Program-made: the position numbers and the translations under genes
In this document: positions 13,430-25,289 of the stretch, piece by piece
Position numbering within the stretch: position 1 is the first letter of the stretch
Layout of the letters: every line of letters starts with the position of its first letter
Source: Amaurobius ferox
Taxonomy: Eukaryota > Arthropoda > Arachnida > Araneae > Amaurobiidae
Assembly: GCA_951213105.1 (NCBI GenBank)
Contig: OX578146.1
Span: forward strand, 111,095,695-111,159,694
Direction of reading: 5' to 3'
DNA: 64,000 nucleotides
The notes under the pieces: model-generated
The model's input: only the letters and a program-made list of their open reading frames with translations
What the model was told of the DNA's origin: nothing
The model's database searches: none

Positions 13430-13850
13430 AGGTAAGATGGAAGGCCATTGCCCAGCGAAGGCCATTTAGCTTCTTGACGATGCTAATGCTATCGCTAGAT
13501 ACAGGCTTAGAGTGATACCTATAGGATTGGACTCCCAGGTCTGTGTAGTAAATGCGAATAGGGAGATCTCCAAGACAATTGCCAGACAAAGAACTAGGCA
13601 CCTAGATGGTATGAGAATTAATGCGGATGGCAGCAGAACCTACAAATACTGTAGAAACTGGCCAGGTGAAGAAATTACACTGGAACACATATTTGACTGT
13701 CCAGCTATACTTGCGGCTTTGCAAAGCATTGGGGAATTCCTTTTCCAGGGAGAACTTTATAATGAGAAGATTGTGGATCTCGCTAAGACAATAATATCTA
13801 CACATGGTTCAATTTGACTTCATATGGACACGTCACCAACCAACCAACCA
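13430..13850 (+). pseudogene. LINE retrotransposon 3' remnant
   Basis: An open stretch of 101 codons (13512-13814) reads IARQRTRHLDGMRINADGSR, then a CRNWPGEEITLEHIFDCPAI block and ends IISTHGSI before a stop. The RTRHL...C...C...EHIFDCP layout is the usual C-terminal end (RNase H tail with a Cys/His cluster) of Jockey/R1-type LINE polyproteins in spiders; this is from family knowledge. After the stop comes a short 3' tail ending in ACCAACCAACCAACC (13836-13850), which would be the simple-repeat 3' end of the insertion. Upstream sequence decays within 100 bp, so this is a 5'-truncated copy. Without a database comparison the clade is uncertain. Confidence 0.65.
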
Positions 13851-14369
13851 CCAGATGGAAGGCCAGATGTGGTCATTTTGATATTAAACTGCCTAATTTC
13901 TTTGCTATGGAGGAGGAGGTCGATCAATCCCGTTCTGCAAATCCAACAGCTATGCTTGGCGTAGGGAATCGTGGCGATTCTTGTTGCATTCAAGGATGAA
14001 GAGTTTTCGAGGATTATTTTAACCAAATGTGATATAATACATTTAACGGGGCCCAACATGCTCCAAAATCGAGGAAAGTGCGACAAATTGGAAAACTCAG
14101 TCTCACCTTTAACGAGTACAAGTTGTTATCGTGGGCGAACTGACCTAGGATCAACTGAAACGTGCAATCATATAAATGGACTGATTCAGGGCAGAAATGG
14201 TAAAGGAAAATGCTTTCTAACTTCAAACTTTTTGCTATAGTATATTACAGATGTACCATGTCCAGCATGGTTCGGAATAATCGGGATGGTTTGATAAACC
14301 CAGGTTGCCTTGAAGTAAAACAAACAAGCTTTAAATCAATACAAGGCAGAGCATAAAATTCATACTCAC

Positions 14370-14573
14370 GAGCTGGTTCCCAACCCTGAGCAGCTTGTGC
14401 AGCTCCATCTTGAGCCTGTCGCAGAGCAGGAGAATGCGCTGGCGGTGTTCGTGCGAGGTGTAGGCGGAGTCTGTGAAGTCTTGCGACCGCTCCACCACGG
14501 CGTCCAAGGCACTGGTCAGCAAGCAACGGTAGGCCGGGCTCACCGTCGTCAGCCGGGTCATCTCCACGTGGTC
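14370..14573 (-). CDS. CTNNAL1: alpha-catulin exon (third of four seen)
   Basis: This 204-bp exon encodes 68 residues between an acceptor TTTTCTCCAG| and a donor CTC|GTGAGT, phase 0 at both ends. It contains QDFTDSAYTSHEHRQRILL, nearly identical to the most recognisable block of vertebrate alpha-catulin, followed by CDRLKMELHKLLRVGNQL. The block corresponds to the alpha-catenin region just N-terminal of the M domain, a helical scaffold segment. It is GC-rich and intact. Just upstream of the acceptor, a family D repeat begins at 14595, so only about 20 bases of pyrimidine-rich intron separate the repeat from the splice site; branch point and perhaps poly-pyrimidine tract would lie in or at the repeat. 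This is the strongest evidence for the gene's identity. Confidence 0.95.
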
Positions 14574-14594
14574 CTGGAGAAAAAGAAAAAAAAA

Positions 14595-15361
14595 TCTGAT
14601 GTGAGCAGCACATGACTTTCCGTATATGATACAATGAATTTACTACTTTTACAGTTAAAAAAATGTCATTCTTATAGTAGATACTTATATTCTTTCCAGG
14701 ATATTGAATTTTCTCCAATGAGTCGTCATTTTCATTAATTGAGCGTCATTTTTATCCATTTGGCGAGATTTTCGTTAATTTGGCAAGATTTACAAATGTC
14801 GCCAAGTTGGCGACATTCCGCTAAATTCATCGCCAAAATCTCGCCAGGCGTTATGGACGGAGAAATAAGTTATTCTTATAGCAGATAAATGACTATTGGC
14901 GTTCAAATACAAAAGTATTACGCAAAGTATATTTTCTCGTGAATGGAACGAGTTAGGTCCGCAAGAATGGTGTCACCCAATTTATCATAGGATATTACAT
15001 ATGAAGAGTGAACATGTTTCTCAACAGTTAATATTTTTTTTGTAATTTATGGGATTTTTTGATAAATTTATTTGAAAAATGTGCAATATCTCGGGAACAG
15101 TTCATGCTAGCGTTCTAAACTTTATGCCAATCGTTTTCTAAGAAAAAATTACATAAGATATGTCTATTTACGTAACTGTATTAAAGGTTTTGATGTTTTG
15201 ATGATTTTTTCAAATTTTCACTCGAAAATTTAGGGGTGTTCTGAACATTCGATTATGTTTTAAAACAATAGGCTTCCAGTATTCACGGATTGTGATTTTT
15301 GTACCAAATTTTATTCGAATCGCTCCAATCGTTCGTGAGATATTGTCTCCACAGACTCACT

Positions 15362-15396
<35 letters not shown>

Positions 15397-15533
15397 TTTC
15401 ACAAACACGCAGACATCACCTCAAAAATGTTCGATTCGTGATCAGCGATGCTTGAAACGTGATCTTCCGTCGAAATCGAATTTTCGACCCAGTCACAATA
15501 CTTTCCTTATACATTATGTATATAAGGAAAGTA
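14595..15533 (+). mobile_element. Dispersed repeat family D, copy abutting an exon
   Basis: Starts TCTGATGTGAGCAGCACATG after an A-run and ends in the hairpin ACTTTCCTTATACATTATGT with ATATAAGGAAAGTA. The middle has a TTGGCGA-rich zone with the palindrome TGTCGCCAAGTTGGCGACA (14797-14815) and a (CA)n tract at 15363-15392. It has no coding capacity. Copies at 9381-10469 and 16882-17626 (inverse) and 59703-60732 (same direction) share both ends. Probably a non-autonomous DNA element; its class is not established. Confidence 0.75.
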
Positions 15534-16881
15534 ACAAATTTCACATTTGATTTCTAGTTGCATGGAAAAAAGCAATGGTATTTTATACAAACTCCACAAT
15601 TACACAAATAAAGACTTTGAAACATTTATGTCAGTAGTACAAGTTAATAATTTATGGATAATTCGTTGTGTAAACATAAGCATTTGAAATAACTTTTGTA
15701 TTTCCTGTTTATAAGCATACTAAATCAGTTGTATGTCCGAAATTTATTCATTTATATATTTGATTTCTGACATATTTTCTGTCCCCAGTGAAACATCGTT
15801 ATCGGCCAGTTTCGGTAGCAAAACTACCTCTGTACTTTTAGTTTATGAAGTAAAAATAAGATAAAATTGGTATACAGAATCATTTGGTACCCAATATCAT
15901 ATTCATTATACAATTTTACTGAATGTGTTCGATAACAATATAATAAATACAATATTATGAACAACTCATCAAATATTCTGAATGTTTGTATTTAAAATTG
16001 TGTTACTGGTTAACATTAAATCAGGTATGGTGAGCATTTTTATGCTTGCATGACGTAAATTTAAAAACAATATTTCGTGAGTTGCTGACATGCAAGGTAG
16101 TTTATTAGGGAAATACAAACTTTCAATAAATTATTAGCATTAATTATTACAGATATTTATTGAGATCAGTTAGAAAATTAACACAATTTCACACATATGT
16201 ACTACTCAAATTTATCTCATAAAAAATTAATATAAATTTTGCTGTTGCACATTGGATGCCAAATATTATATATATCACATTCATATTTCGTCAGTTTTCG
16301 GAAAACGCATACAGAACTAAATTTATCTGTCAAATTTAAATTTTGTTCGTGCATATGTGGAAGAGAAGACTTTTAGTATAATCATTTCTAGCTCTTTTCG
16401 AACTTGTTTATTCGAATAATTAACTGCCGAAAACGCTTGGGACAATTTAAACTGATGTGTTTTTTCAGAAGATTTCATATCTGCGAAAAATTTGAGCTCA
16501 GAAAATATTTGAAGCTATTGGAAACGATGTAGGTATTAAATGTTTTAAATTATCTTCATATGCTTGCATCATGCATAATATTAATTGCCTCATTAACACC
16601 TTGTAATTCAACATTTAATTAAATTGAATGCAAGTGCAAATCTGTAAATAGCAATTATTTAGAAATTCATTTAACGTCCAGAAATTGTTTATATTGTTCA
16701 ATTTTACTCTTATTATGTAAAAATCTAACCGTCAACGAATCGTAAGTACTTTACCACGGCTTAGCTATGAAACGTTGTTATACATGAATAAATATATAAT
16801 TTTATAAACAAATGGACAAAATCATTTTCTTCACCAGTCATGCTGGGAGCACTACTCACTATCAGTAGTATCTATTCCTTT

Positions 16882-17626
16882 TACTTTCCCTGCAATACAT
16901 GGTAATGTATAGGGAAAGTATTGGAATCCTGTCGAAAATAGCAACTCGAGTTTTCGGCGGATCTACACGTTTCAAGACGTCTAGAATACGAAAAAACCAT
17001 TTTTAAGCGTGACGTCTGTGTGTGTGTCTGTGTGTGCAGATTTTGTATCACTCTAACTAAAAAACTAATTGACCGAATTTCATAAAATTTGGTAGGTAAG
17101 TCACTTGTGGACGAGTCTGGTGCTGATTAGTTTTGGATACGATTCGGGATAAAAGAACCCACCTTGTTTTGCGAAATGGCCCTTCAAAAGCTTGTATCCA
17201 CTCTAGCTAAAAAACTAATGGACCGAATTTCACAAAATTTGGTAGATAAGTCACTTGTGGATCACCCTGATGCTGATTAGATTTTGGTAGGATTCAGAAA
17301 AAAATAATCTACCTTTTTTTGCAAAATGGTCCGCAAAAATCGCCAAAATCTAAAATAAGAAACTACGTATAATCAAATATATCCATTAAATGCTTGTTTA
17401 ATACGTAATTTTTAACGAAGAAAAGAATAAGACCAACCCCATTACACTAGGACTAGCCGTTCTCGAGATATTTTAGTTTTTTCGTATTTTCTCTACGCCA
17501 CCTTTGAAAATAAGTCCAGTTATCAAATGAGAACGAAAATTGAATTAAAAGTGAATTAAATTTAATTAAAATAAAGAGAACGTGGATATAAGTCTGCAGG
17601 GAAAGTCATGTGCTGCCCACATCAGA
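16882..17626 (-). mobile_element. Dispersed repeat family D, inverse copy with inner duplication
   Basis: The left hairpin is TACTTTCCCTGCAATACATG ... TATAGGGAAAGTA; the right end is the inverse of TCTGATGTGGGCAGCACATG. Inside, a segment of about 170 bp (beginning TGTATC(A)CTCTA(A/G)CTAAAAAACTAAT) is present twice, at about 17044 and 17214. The middle differs from the copies at 14.6 and 59.7 kb. Confidence 0.65.
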
Positions 17627-18148
17627 TTTTTTTAGAAATGGTATCAACTGATTTGCAAACGCATTTTTGTACGTGCTTTGCAAATATCCACTCCTTTTGT
17701 TGTTGTCGCTAGCGATGTTAAATTGATGAATTCTTCTTTTATATCATTCCCCGCACAATAATGAATATAAATTGCTAAATGGGCTGAACCATTGAGAAAT
17801 TAAACCAGACGGTTTTATATCTATTTTTCACTGATGGGTTACATTTTAGGCCATTTTCAAGATTTTGTCTGTTACTAGCCAGGGGCAGGGCATATATCCT
17901 TTATTTTTTTTTATAATTTTTCTTTGTTTAGAAAATCTACGAAAAATGAAATAGAACTTGTTTTTAATAATCTATTTTTAAAAATAAACATTAATTACAA
18001 GAGTACAGGAATGTAACGACCTAATAACTAACACAGATAGCACTTTCTCCTGTTTGGAACGATCTAACAAAAACTGTGATACATGTACGAATCCAAATGT
18101 ATCAATAAGGAATTCAAACCAATATTGGCAGTGTTGCATTTAAAAGTA

Positions 18149-19509
18149 CACTCACGTATAATGAAAGTTGCTCACCAAGAAGAAAACATGGTACAACCGC
18201 GAAATGATGTAAATAGCTAGAAGGCGTGCTGGTATGCAAATGATCCCAGTCTGTGTGATTGCGCATGACCGTACACCCGTGAGTGGCGCTGCAAGCATGA
18301 GCCAGCGGCCTTATAAACCAGCATGTAATCGACGCCCCATCAATGCGATTAGTTTCGGCCGACGCAAGCACGAGTACGGAGTGAAAAGAACGGTGGTTAG
18401 ATGCTAGAATCGTCGATATACGAAACTGACGGACTTCGAGAGAGGCCTGATCATCGGGCTGAAAACCGCAGGGTGGTCAGCGCGCCGGATAACCCGTCAC
18501 GTGGATCGTTCGGACTATACCATCCGACGGTGTTGAGAGCATTGGTCCAGGAATACAACTAGTAGAGAAGATCGAATGATTGTGCAGCAGGCACGTATAG
18601 AGCCCAGGGCGACCCAATTCGTGATACAGACATACGTAGCGACTCCTGTGTGTCTACGAACCATATCTAGACGCCTGAAGGAAGCGAATCTGAGATGCCA
18701 GCGTCCCTTACGTGTGCTACCGTTAACACGGGATCATCGGCGCCTCCGGTTGCAGTGGTGAAGGGCTGGACCAACGTGGAACGCCACAGATTGGCGATGT
18801 GTGGTGTTTAGAGATGAGTGCCGCTTCGTTTTGGGGACCGATGATCAGTGTGTCCGGATGTGGAGGTCCCCTGCACAATGCCACAATCCCAACCTCGTTA
18901 TCGAGCGCCACACCAACCCCACTGCAGGCATTATGGGCTGAGGAGCCATAGCCTACGACAGCCGATCTGCTCTAGTAGTGGTACCTGGAACATTGACGGA
19001 CCAGCGGTACGTGGATGCTATTCTACAGCCACATGTGCTCCCATTCGTTGCTGAGATTCCAGGTGCATAATTCCAGCAGGATAATGGCAGGTCGCACACG
19101 GTTCGGGTCGCCCAGACCTGCCTGAGTCATGTCCTGACACTTCCATGGCCTGCCCGCTCCCCAGACCTGTCCCCTATCGAGCATGTGTGAAACTAGTTGA
19201 AACGCCAGCTACCTCGTTACCGCAATCTTCAGTATTTGGTACGTAACGTCCAACAGGTGTGGACTCATCTGCCGCAGGACAATATCAGGCGTCTGTTCGA
19301 CACCATACCGGACCGTATTGCTGTTTGTATCTCAGCACAAGGCGGTGCGACGCGCTATTGAGGATGACTGTGTACCACAGCTCCCTCGGTGCGTGTTGTA
19401 CTGCGCTGTTTTTTGATCATGTATATCATTCATATGTATCCTTTCATCAATAAAATTTTAGGTCCATTCTGTTTCCTTCTTGGTGCTCAACTTTCATTCT
19501 GCGTGAGTG
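18149..19509 (+). mobile_element. Second Tc1-like DNA transposon, right end expanded
   Basis: Left end CACTCACGTATAATGAAAGT follows a TA at 18147-18148. The right end is the inverse of CACTCACGCAGAATGAAAGT, first completed at 19509 and followed by TA. Unit-length copies of this right end then repeat on to 20860, so the true outer boundary is the last one. Inverted similarity extends about 40 bp inward, through GCTCACCAAGAAG on the left and GAGCACCAAGAAG on the right. It is a different subfamily from the element at 11.3 kb, as the terminal repeats differ. It lies in the 14.9-kb catulin intron. Confidence 0.9.
18401..19361 (+). pseudogene. Tc1-like transposase of the second element, broken
   Basis: Decayed DDE transposase. 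The N-terminal DNA-binding region reads LTDFERGLIIGLKTAGWSAR, then ITRHVDRSDYTIRRC followed by a stop. A second block, VCLRTISRRLKEANLRCQRP, is the paired-like second helix-turn-helix. Catalytic landmarks are VVFRDECRF (first Asp; family consensus is FSDESRF), FQQDNGRSHTVR (second Asp) and RSPDLSPIEHV (Glu) directly followed by a stop. The C-terminus LPQDNIRRLFDTIPDRI...GGATRY ends at TGA 19359-19361. At least five in-frame stops (after RRC, LQW, GIMG, IPGA and IEHV) make it non-functional. I again count 32 residues between second Asp and Glu. The putative start at 18401 is by analogy only. Confidence 0.88.
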
Positions 19510-20860
19510 TATTCTGTTTCCTTCTTGGTGCTCAACTTTCATTCTGCGTGAGTGTATTCTGTTTCCTTCTTGGTGCTCAACTTTCATTCTGCGTGAGTGT
19601 ATTCTGTTTCCTTCTTGGTGCTCAACTTTCATTCTGCGTGAGTGTATTCTGTTTCCTTCTTGGTGCTCAACTTTCATTCTGCGTGAGTGTATTCTGTTTC
19701 CTTCTTGGTGCTCAACTTTCATTCTGCGTGAGTGTATTCTGTTTCCTTCTTGGTGCTCAACTTTCATTCTGCGTGAGTGTATTCTGTTTCCTTCTTGGTG
19801 CTCAACTTTCATTCTGCGTGAGTGTATTCTGTTTCCTTCTTGGTGCTCAACTTTCATTCTGCGTGAGTGTATTCTGTTTCCTTCTTGGTGCTCAACTTTC
19901 ATTCTGCGTGAGTGTATTCTGTTTCCTTCTTGGTGCTCAACTTTCATTCTGCGTGAGTGTATTCTGTTTCCTTCTTGGTGCTCAACTTTCATTCTGCGTG
20001 AGTGTATTCTGTTTCCTTCTTGGTGCTCAACTTTCATTCTGCGTGAGTGTATTCTGTTTCCTTCTTGGTGCTCAACTTTCATTCTGCGTGAGTGTATTCT
20101 GTTTCCTTCTTGGTGCTCAACTTTCATTCTGCGTGAGTGTATTCTGTTTCCTTCTTGGTGCTCAACTTTCATTCTGCGTGAGTGTATTCTGTTTCCTTCT
20201 TGGTGCTCAACTTTCATTCTGCGTGAGTGTATTCTGTTTCCTTCTTGGTGCTCAACTTTCATTCTGCGTGAGTGTATTCTGTTTCCTTCTTGGTGCTCAA
20301 TTTTCATTCTGCGTGAGTGTATTCTGTTTCCTTCTTGGTGCTCAACTTTCATTCTGCGTGAGTGTATTCTGTTTCCTTCTTGGTGCTCAACTTTCATTCT
20401 GCGTGAGTGTATTCTGTTTCCTTCTTGGTGCTCAACTTTCATTCTGCGTGAGTGTATTCTGTTTCCTTCTTGGTGCTCAACTTTCATTCTGCGTGAGTGT
20501 ATTCTGTTTCCTTCTTGGTGCTCAACTTTCATTCTGCGTGAGTGTATTCTGTTTCCTTCTTGGTGCTCAACTTTCATTCTGCGTGAGTGTATTCTGTTTC
20601 CTTCTTGGTGCTCAACTTTCATTCTGCGTGAGTGTATTCTGTTTCCTTCTTGGTGCTCAACTTTCATTCTGCGTGAGTGTATTCTGTTTCCTTCTTGGTG
20701 CTCAACTTTCATTCTGCGTGAGTGTATTCTGTTTCCTTCTTGGTGCTCAACTTTCATTCTGCGTGAGTGTATTCTGTTTCCTTCTTGGTGCTCAACTTTC
20801 ATTCTGCGTGAGTGTATTCTGTTTCCTTCTTGGTGCTCAACTTTCATTCTGCGTGAGTGT
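19466..20860. repeat. 45-bp minisatellite, 31 copies, derived from Tc1-like terminal repeat
   Basis: Unit: ATTCTGTTTCCTTCTTGGTG followed by CTCAACTTTCATTCTGCGTG and AGTGT. The span 19466-20860 is 1395 bp, exactly 31 x 45. The only difference I see is C to T at 20301. Each unit contains the transposon's right terminal inverted repeat (inverse of CACTCACGCAGAATGAAAG) plus its TA target site. Because 45 is a multiple of 3 and no unit frame has a stop, both strands show ~490-codon open frames; these are artefacts of the repeat, not genes. Confidence 0.97.
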
Positions 20861-22314
20861 ATTCTGGATAATGCAGAGTGGCTTTTAAAGTGTTTCTGTC
20901 GGTCAGGTTTTTTTAAACATTTCATATTACAAAAATTTTTACCAGAAACTTAAATAAATTATAGAAAATAAAATAATTTTACCTATAATCCATCCATGTG
21001 ACAGCAAAATATTCTAATATGTCTCCTCTGGCATAATTTTATCCTCCCTCTACTAGAATAATTTTCATCGTACGTGCAAAATTTTAATTTATCTATAAAA
21101 CGTAATATTTCCATCACCTTATAATTTAGTATATGGAACAGCAGATGTAGGGAACATTGTGCTCTGAACTATATTATATATATTACACAACATTCTTCAT
21201 AAATATTCAAAACGTAACGGTAGATCTTTTAAAAATGTTTTAAAGATATTATGTGTATAATGTATATGTGCGTGTTTGGGTGTCCGTGTGCAAATGCTAT
21301 TATTCGACATCCCCACCCCTAAATTGATTTTATTGAAATAGTCTGTTGAACAATGGAGATAGCATAATCAAATCCCATCATATGTTAATTTAGATTCAAA
21401 ATTACTGTGGAAGAAATAAAGTTTAAACATATGAACCTGGGATATGGATGCGTTCACTAGATAGATAATTCAGGGGATACGTCACTGAACACAAGGATAC
21501 CTATTGCAGCTGGTGAAGTACAATATTCGAAGGAACTGTCATCGTATCAGACTAACGTATCCAGTTAATAAAAAGAGAACAATCACATTTTTAATGTCTC
21601 TAAATGATTACTAGGTGGATCAACTCAAGGCGAACCTACCCTGGGAAGCAACTGTCAAAGACCACAAGGTTTGTGGCAGGAATACGGCTATTTCCAAAAG
21701 TTCGCATCTTAGTACACTAAATTTACGTTGATCACCTTTCGATTTTAGTACATTCAATAAAATTTCCATCATCTGATAAACGTATGAATATTTTTAAGCC
21801 AAGTTTAAAACTCTATACTCTATCAGAGTTTTACTTTAGCAGTGCCAACCAAAGCTGCTTTGCGTGGCACCAAAATTAGCCCAAAAAAAGTGTGTCAACT
21901 TCGAGGATTTTAATTTAAATATCCCCAACATTTTACCAAATTAAGAAAAAAGGAACAGATCAATCCGTTAATTTTGATGAGATTAAAGAAAGGGTCGTAG
22001 TTGTATGATGTTAAAGGAAACAATTAAATCGTTTTGATTTAATTGTTCATAAATCATCAGATTTAATTGTTCATAAATCATTTGGATGAGAAATTTTGAC
22101 AATATACGCATATTTACATAAATTTATGATACAGAAAGAAAGAAATATAGGATTATATAAATATTATTTTGATGAAATGTAGTATCTCAACATAATTTCA
22201 GCTATGGATAAAAAATAAAGCAAATATAAATAAGATTGAAATAAATATGTTATACTAATTTTGAGGGAATGTAGTGAAGGATATATGTTTTATTTATTTA
22301 TTATTTTAAAACTT

Positions 22315-22545
22315 TATTTTTACGATGCATAAACGTCGCGGGTACATTTTTAGCCACATCCCATTCTTTTTCATCCCAAATACCGTCTTTCCAATCGAAT
22401 TTTACAATTTTATGATAGGCGTCGTTTTTCCTCATAATTTCGTACATGGGAACAAATAATGCCGATATTGACTAATAGTGTCTGATATTTCGCTAACGTT
22501 GTCAAAGTACATTGCATCTTCTACCTCCAGACGTTGGAATTCTTT
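22315..22545 (-). pseudogene. Unidentified decayed coding stretch
   Basis: On the minus strand, MYEIMRKNDAYHKIVKFDWK then DGIWDEKEWDVAKNVPATFM forms about 44 open codons with protein-like composition (charged, Trp-containing). Upstream in another frame lies LEVEDAMYFDNVSEISDTIS. Together they look like one protein with a frameshift near 22450. I do not recognise the family. It could be a transposon or captured-virus protein remnant, but nothing in the sequence decides. Confidence 0.35.
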
Positions 22546-23318
22546 AGCTCATGTCCGTGAAACTATTCAATAGTCAATCGGTAATATGGTAAAATAAGTT
22601 CTGTAGCACTTTAAAAATCTTGAATTTTAAATTTAAAAATCAATTTGTTTTTGCTGTAGATCAGTGACCTTTATCAACCATTAGTCAGCGAGGAAGTTTT
22701 AAGCAAATACCCTTTTTGTATATGGAAATTGTATATTATATATTAAAAAATAAAAATATTTTTCTGGATTTTATGTAAACGCATTTTTTATACTATGTAA
22801 TAGAAATATCCAATACAGTTTTAAATATCTGGCACTAATGCATCATTAAAATTCCAAAACTGTTTCAGTAATGTTTTTATATAGAATATGGAAAAAAATA
22901 TTTTTACTAAACTTTGTATATTTGATGATTGAGTAATTTTAAGATTCACGAAAACATAAATATTCTAAGAAAAAACACTGATAATGTACGTAAAGCAGCA
23001 TTTCCCATTTCTTACGACTGTGGCAAAAAAAAGGATGGCAAATGAAAAACTCGGAAACGATTTTAGCTTCCAGTTATTTCTAATCGTCTGTTGGATATTT
23101 GCCAGAAAGTGAAGCGCTAAGTATTTTTTCATCAGTACATTTTTTTGTCCCGTAGTTATGACATATTTACTCATTTAAAACTTGTTTATTTCATAAGGAA
23201 ACTTGCTAGCTTTTTATTATCAAATATCCTGTCTTTTAAAAATAAAAATATATTTAGAAAGCTAAATATTTAATTCATTAACATGTGCAAATTGTACTTT
23301 TATTCATGATTAGCGGAT

Positions 23319-23342
23319 TTTTTTTTTTTTTTTTTTTTTTTT
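23319..23342. repeat. Poly(T) tract
   Basis: A run of about 24 T. Other homopolymers: G-runs near 24999 and 60938, and a C-run near 50630. Confidence 0.95.
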
Positions 23343-23430
23343 GTGCAAACATTAAAAGGATTTTATAACTACTAATATATTTCCGTTGAAAGAAAATTTG
23401 ACTTAAAAACAGTTTTTAGTATTTCAACAT

Positions 23431-24026
23431 GACATACTACTTTAGAAACACGGATCCCAAACTCATGCAACTGTGTCTTGTAATACATCAAAGTAATCAG
23501 TCTGGCCACGGACGATAGCCTGTTTTCTATGTAAAAAAACTTATTTCATGCTTCCATTTTTTCTATTTTAAATATTTATACTCTGTTCAGTGAGCATGGT
23601 TATTTTTTCTGTATAATGTATTTTACTTGTGATACGTCAAAACTGTCTGTACTACTTCATTTCATAAATATTCAAGAAAGACATATCTTTAGTTAAACAA
23701 ATTGCTCATAGATGGCAGTACTAAAATAGACATACTACTTTAGAAACACGGATCCCAAACTCATTCAACTGTGTCTTGTAATACATCAAAGTAATCAGTC
23801 TGGCCACGGACGATAGCCTGTTTTCTATGTAAAAAAACTTATTTCATGCTTCCATTTTTTCTATTTTAAATATTTATACTCTGTTCAGTGAGCATGGTTA
23901 TTTTTTCTGTATAATGTATTTTACTTGTGATACGTCAAAACTGTCTGTACTACTTCATTTCATAAATATTCAAGAAAGACATATCTTTAGTTAAACAAAT
24001 TGCTCATAGATGGCAGTACTAAAATA
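23431..24026. repeat. 298-bp perfect tandem duplication
   Basis: Bases 23431-23728 are repeated at 23729-24026 with one difference seen (G at 23467, T at 23765). No coding capacity. The near-identity means a recent duplication or an assembly artefact. Confidence 0.95.
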
Positions 24027-25289
24027 AGAAGTTATAGAAAACTGGAAATAGTACGATTCTCTTTCGTTAAATGTCGTCATCAAAATAAAAATAGATTATT
24101 CCACTCTTACTTTTGAGGTGGTGTTCTTACAATCAGTGGCAGTTATTGGGAGGAGGCAATACGACGCGCGACCCCCTTGAACAGACAAGCAAAATTATTT
24201 ATTTAGTTATATAAGTTTATTAAAATTTTTAGTAAAAATATAAGAATTTTTATCTGAACTGAATGTCGAGTTTATTAGAAGTTTATTAATTATCTCGAGT
24301 TTATTAGTTGTTGCCACTAGATGGCAGCATTAAAGCTCTCATGTATGTATTTTATAGAATCTTCATAGTATAACCGATAGGCAAAACACTGTATTACCGA
24401 GAAAGATGATGGATTCTTGAAAAGTCTGTATCCCCTTCTCGCTTTTTGTGGGAATTTGAGTGAAAGAAAATCGATATTGCATAGTTGGAATTTAACATCC
24501 GGTCCGCTAAAAAGCGCGACGTCGCCAAAGAAGAAATAAACCGTAGTGAATACATGAAGCAGGACTTCTCAAATTGTCCAACTTTCGCAAATGTGGCTTC
24601 TATTTTTTCTTGATACATACAAAAATGTATGTGTACTCCATCTCTCGCCATTTTTAAGTAATAAATTAGAAGTATTAAATAAAGATTTGAAGACAAGTTA
24701 CTGTATTTATGAAATTTTAATTGCTTTTATTAATTTCATTAACCGGATTCTTACAGTTTTGATTCATGACGAAACAGTTTAGCATTATACTTAGAAAACA
24801 GAAATCCAGGATATCTTCGATACAAATTTTTTTTTGTTTAAGTGAGTTGAATATATGAGGTTATTTATCATATTTTGGGAGTTTCTATCCATCGGGAGTA
24901 AAAATGTTGTTTGGGGCGCTCAGTTTGAGGAGTCACTTAACCCACCCAGTTGTCTTCCTTATTGAAGCTGTTTCATAAGTTTATGCAAGTGTGTGTGGGG
25001 GGGGGGGCATCTTGTCATTTTTGATGTAGGGTGGTTTTGTCTTTTGCTAGTAACGAATTTCAATGCGTTTGACCTCTTAATTGTTTAAAAGTCATGGGTT
25101 TCCTATTTGTTATACACCCATGGTAAATAGGCGATTTTTAGGGACACTTTCAGAAATGTGCTGTTTACGGCATTTAGTTTGTGGAGTCACTTGAACCACT
25201 TAGCTATCTTACTTTTTCAGCTATTTAACATAAAAATAAACCTAAATATTAAAAAAATTTTAAATATTTGTGAAGCTATAAAATAATAT

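Larger units (their letters stand above)
11262..14369 (-). other. alpha-catulin intron, 3.1 kb
   Basis: Intron between the third and fourth exons seen, GTGAGT...TTTCAG on the minus strand. It holds a full-length dead Tc1-like element (11339-12755) and a LINE 3' remnant (about 13430-13850), both in plus orientation, opposite to the gene. A small inverted repeat (GAATGCCAAT / ATTGGCATTC) lies at 13359-13390. The rest (12758-13350, 13851-14369) shows nothing recognisable. Confidence 0.75.

Noticed and set aside
19389..20888. 499-codon open frame of 15-residue repeats (FCFLLGAQLSFCVSV) and its ~490-codon reverse counterpart
   Set aside because: Both are by-products of a 45-bp tandem array with no stop in those frames; the unit is transposon terminal repeat, not coding.
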